5,997 nt of DNA from Methanocalculus sp. (GTDB lineage: Archaea; Halobacteriota; Methanomicrobia; Methanomicrobiales; Methanocorpusculaceae), in the NCBI RefSeq assembly GCF_029762515.1, contig NZ_JARVGN010000104.1:1-5997 (forward strand). The letters run 5' to 3'. A model generated the notes under the pieces. The model worked only from the letters and a program-made list of their open reading frames with translations, had not been told where the DNA came from and made no database searches. Shown here one piece after another: positions 5,320-5,997 of the stretch (positions are counted from its first letter, which is position 1; each line of letters starts with the position of its first letter). Both the position numbers and the translations under genes were made by a program.

Positions 5320-5997
5320 ATGCAACTCGATGAAGTGACGATCAGCAGGGCAATACTGGAGACACATGCGGAGATCTTTTCGAGATACCTCGATCTCGAC
5401 ATCGCCATAGTCGGCGGGGGCCCCTCAGGTCTCGTCTGTGCCGCCCTTGCTGCAGAAGATGGGAGGAAGGTCGCCATCATCGAGAAGAAACTCTCTGTAG
5501 GCGGGGGAATGTGGGGAGGCGGCATGACCTTCCCGCGGATTGTGGTCCAGGAGGAGGGAAAACGGCTCCTTGATCAGTTTGGGATCAGATCAAGGGCATA
5601 CAAACCCGGCTACCATGTCGCATCATCAGTAGAGTCTGTTGCAAAATTAACCGCAGCAGCCTGTGATGCGGGGGCAGAATTCTTCAACCTTACCTCGGTT
5701 GAAGATGTCGTCATCAAGGGGGACGGACGGGTATCGGGCCTCGTCATCACCACATCACCGGTTGAGATGACCGGGCTCCATGTCGATCCGCTCACCCTTG
5801 CAGCAAAAGTGACCGTCGATGCAACCGGCCATGATGCCATCGTCGCCAACTGCGTCCTCAGGAAGGGAGGCGACATCACAATCCATGGAGAGAGTTTCAT
5901 GTGGGCAGAGCGGGCAGAGACTAATATCATCAGCCATACCCGCGAGATCTTTCCGGGCCTTATTGCCTGCGGCATGGCAGCAAATGCAGTCGCAGGC
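5320..5997 (+). CDS. thi4: archaeal thiazole synthase THI4 (3' partial)
   Basis: The first 226 residues are visible and the frame is open at the right edge. THI4 makes the adenylated thiazole carboxylate precursor of thiamine from NAD and glycine. Archaeal enzymes take sulfur from free sulfide with iron as cofactor. Residues 27-56 form a dinucleotide-binding Rossmann motif (DIAIVGGGPSGLVCA ... VAIIEKK). SVGGGMWGGGMTFPRIVVQ (59-77) is a hallmark of the family. His154 in GLHVDP sits where yeast THI4 has its suicide cysteine in a CCMDP context, which marks this as the sulfide-using, catalytic type. VDATGHDA (166-173) and a second conserved stretch up to FPGLIACGMAANAVAG follow. About 30-40 C-terminal residues should lie outside the window. 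The start has GAGGA with a 5-nt spacer. The gene is divergent from htpX with no obvious functional link. Confidence 0.94.
   Translation, partial: MQLDEVTISRAILETHAEIFSRYLDLDIAIVGGGPSGLVCAALAAEDGRKVAIIEKKLSVGGGMWGGGMTFPRIVVQEEGKRLLDQFGIRSRAYKPGYHVASSVESVAKLTAAACDAGAEFFNLTSVEDVVIKGDGRVSGLVITTSPVEMTGLHVDPLTLAAKVTVDATGHDAIVANCVLRKGGDITIHGESFMWAERAETNIISHTREIFPGLIACGMAANAVAG

Overview
The window looks like chromosomal DNA of a methanogenic euryarchaeon, most likely of the Methanomicrobiales type. This rests on three observations: an archaeal THI4 with His where the eukaryotic suicide Cys would be, two tRNA genes without an encoded CCA and followed by T-tracts, and protein sequences (HtpX, a DUF4143 ATPase, a tandem-Cache lipoprotein) that read like those of methanogens. 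The exact genus cannot be fixed from the sequence.

Layout from left to right. Positions 2-1015 (+) hold the 3' part of a DUF4143-type AAA ATPase gene; its P-loop lies outside the window. Positions 1016-1592 have no intact gene. They hold what may be a decayed transposase remnant on the minus strand and then a very AT-rich promoter region with an 11-bp direct repeat. Positions 1593-2938 (+) carry a clearly AT-rich two-gene unit: a 121-aa protein with two C-terminal membrane helices, then a 305-aa protein with an N-terminal TIR domain and an unassigned C-terminal domain. This pair meets a minus-strand tRNA-Val(CAC) gene tail to tail. Its composition and position suggest a horizontally acquired cassette, plausibly a defence or NAD-signalling module.

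The right half is higher in GC and looks like core genome. On the minus strand, in transcription order, lie htpX, tRNA-Gly(TCC), a lipoprotein gene with two tandem Cache-like domains, and tRNA-Val(CAC). htpX is broken by a frameshift near 4547-4560. The break is neatly explained by loss of one copy of a 7-bp tandem repeat, because restoring the copy gives a 293-aa protein with normal HtpX spacing. Divergent from htpX, the 5' part of thi4 (thiazole synthase for thiamine) runs off the right edge.

The strongest leads are the membrane-protein/TIR pair next to tRNA-Val and the repeat-linked htpX frameshift. No CRISPR array, rRNA, intact insertion sequence or replication origin was seen.
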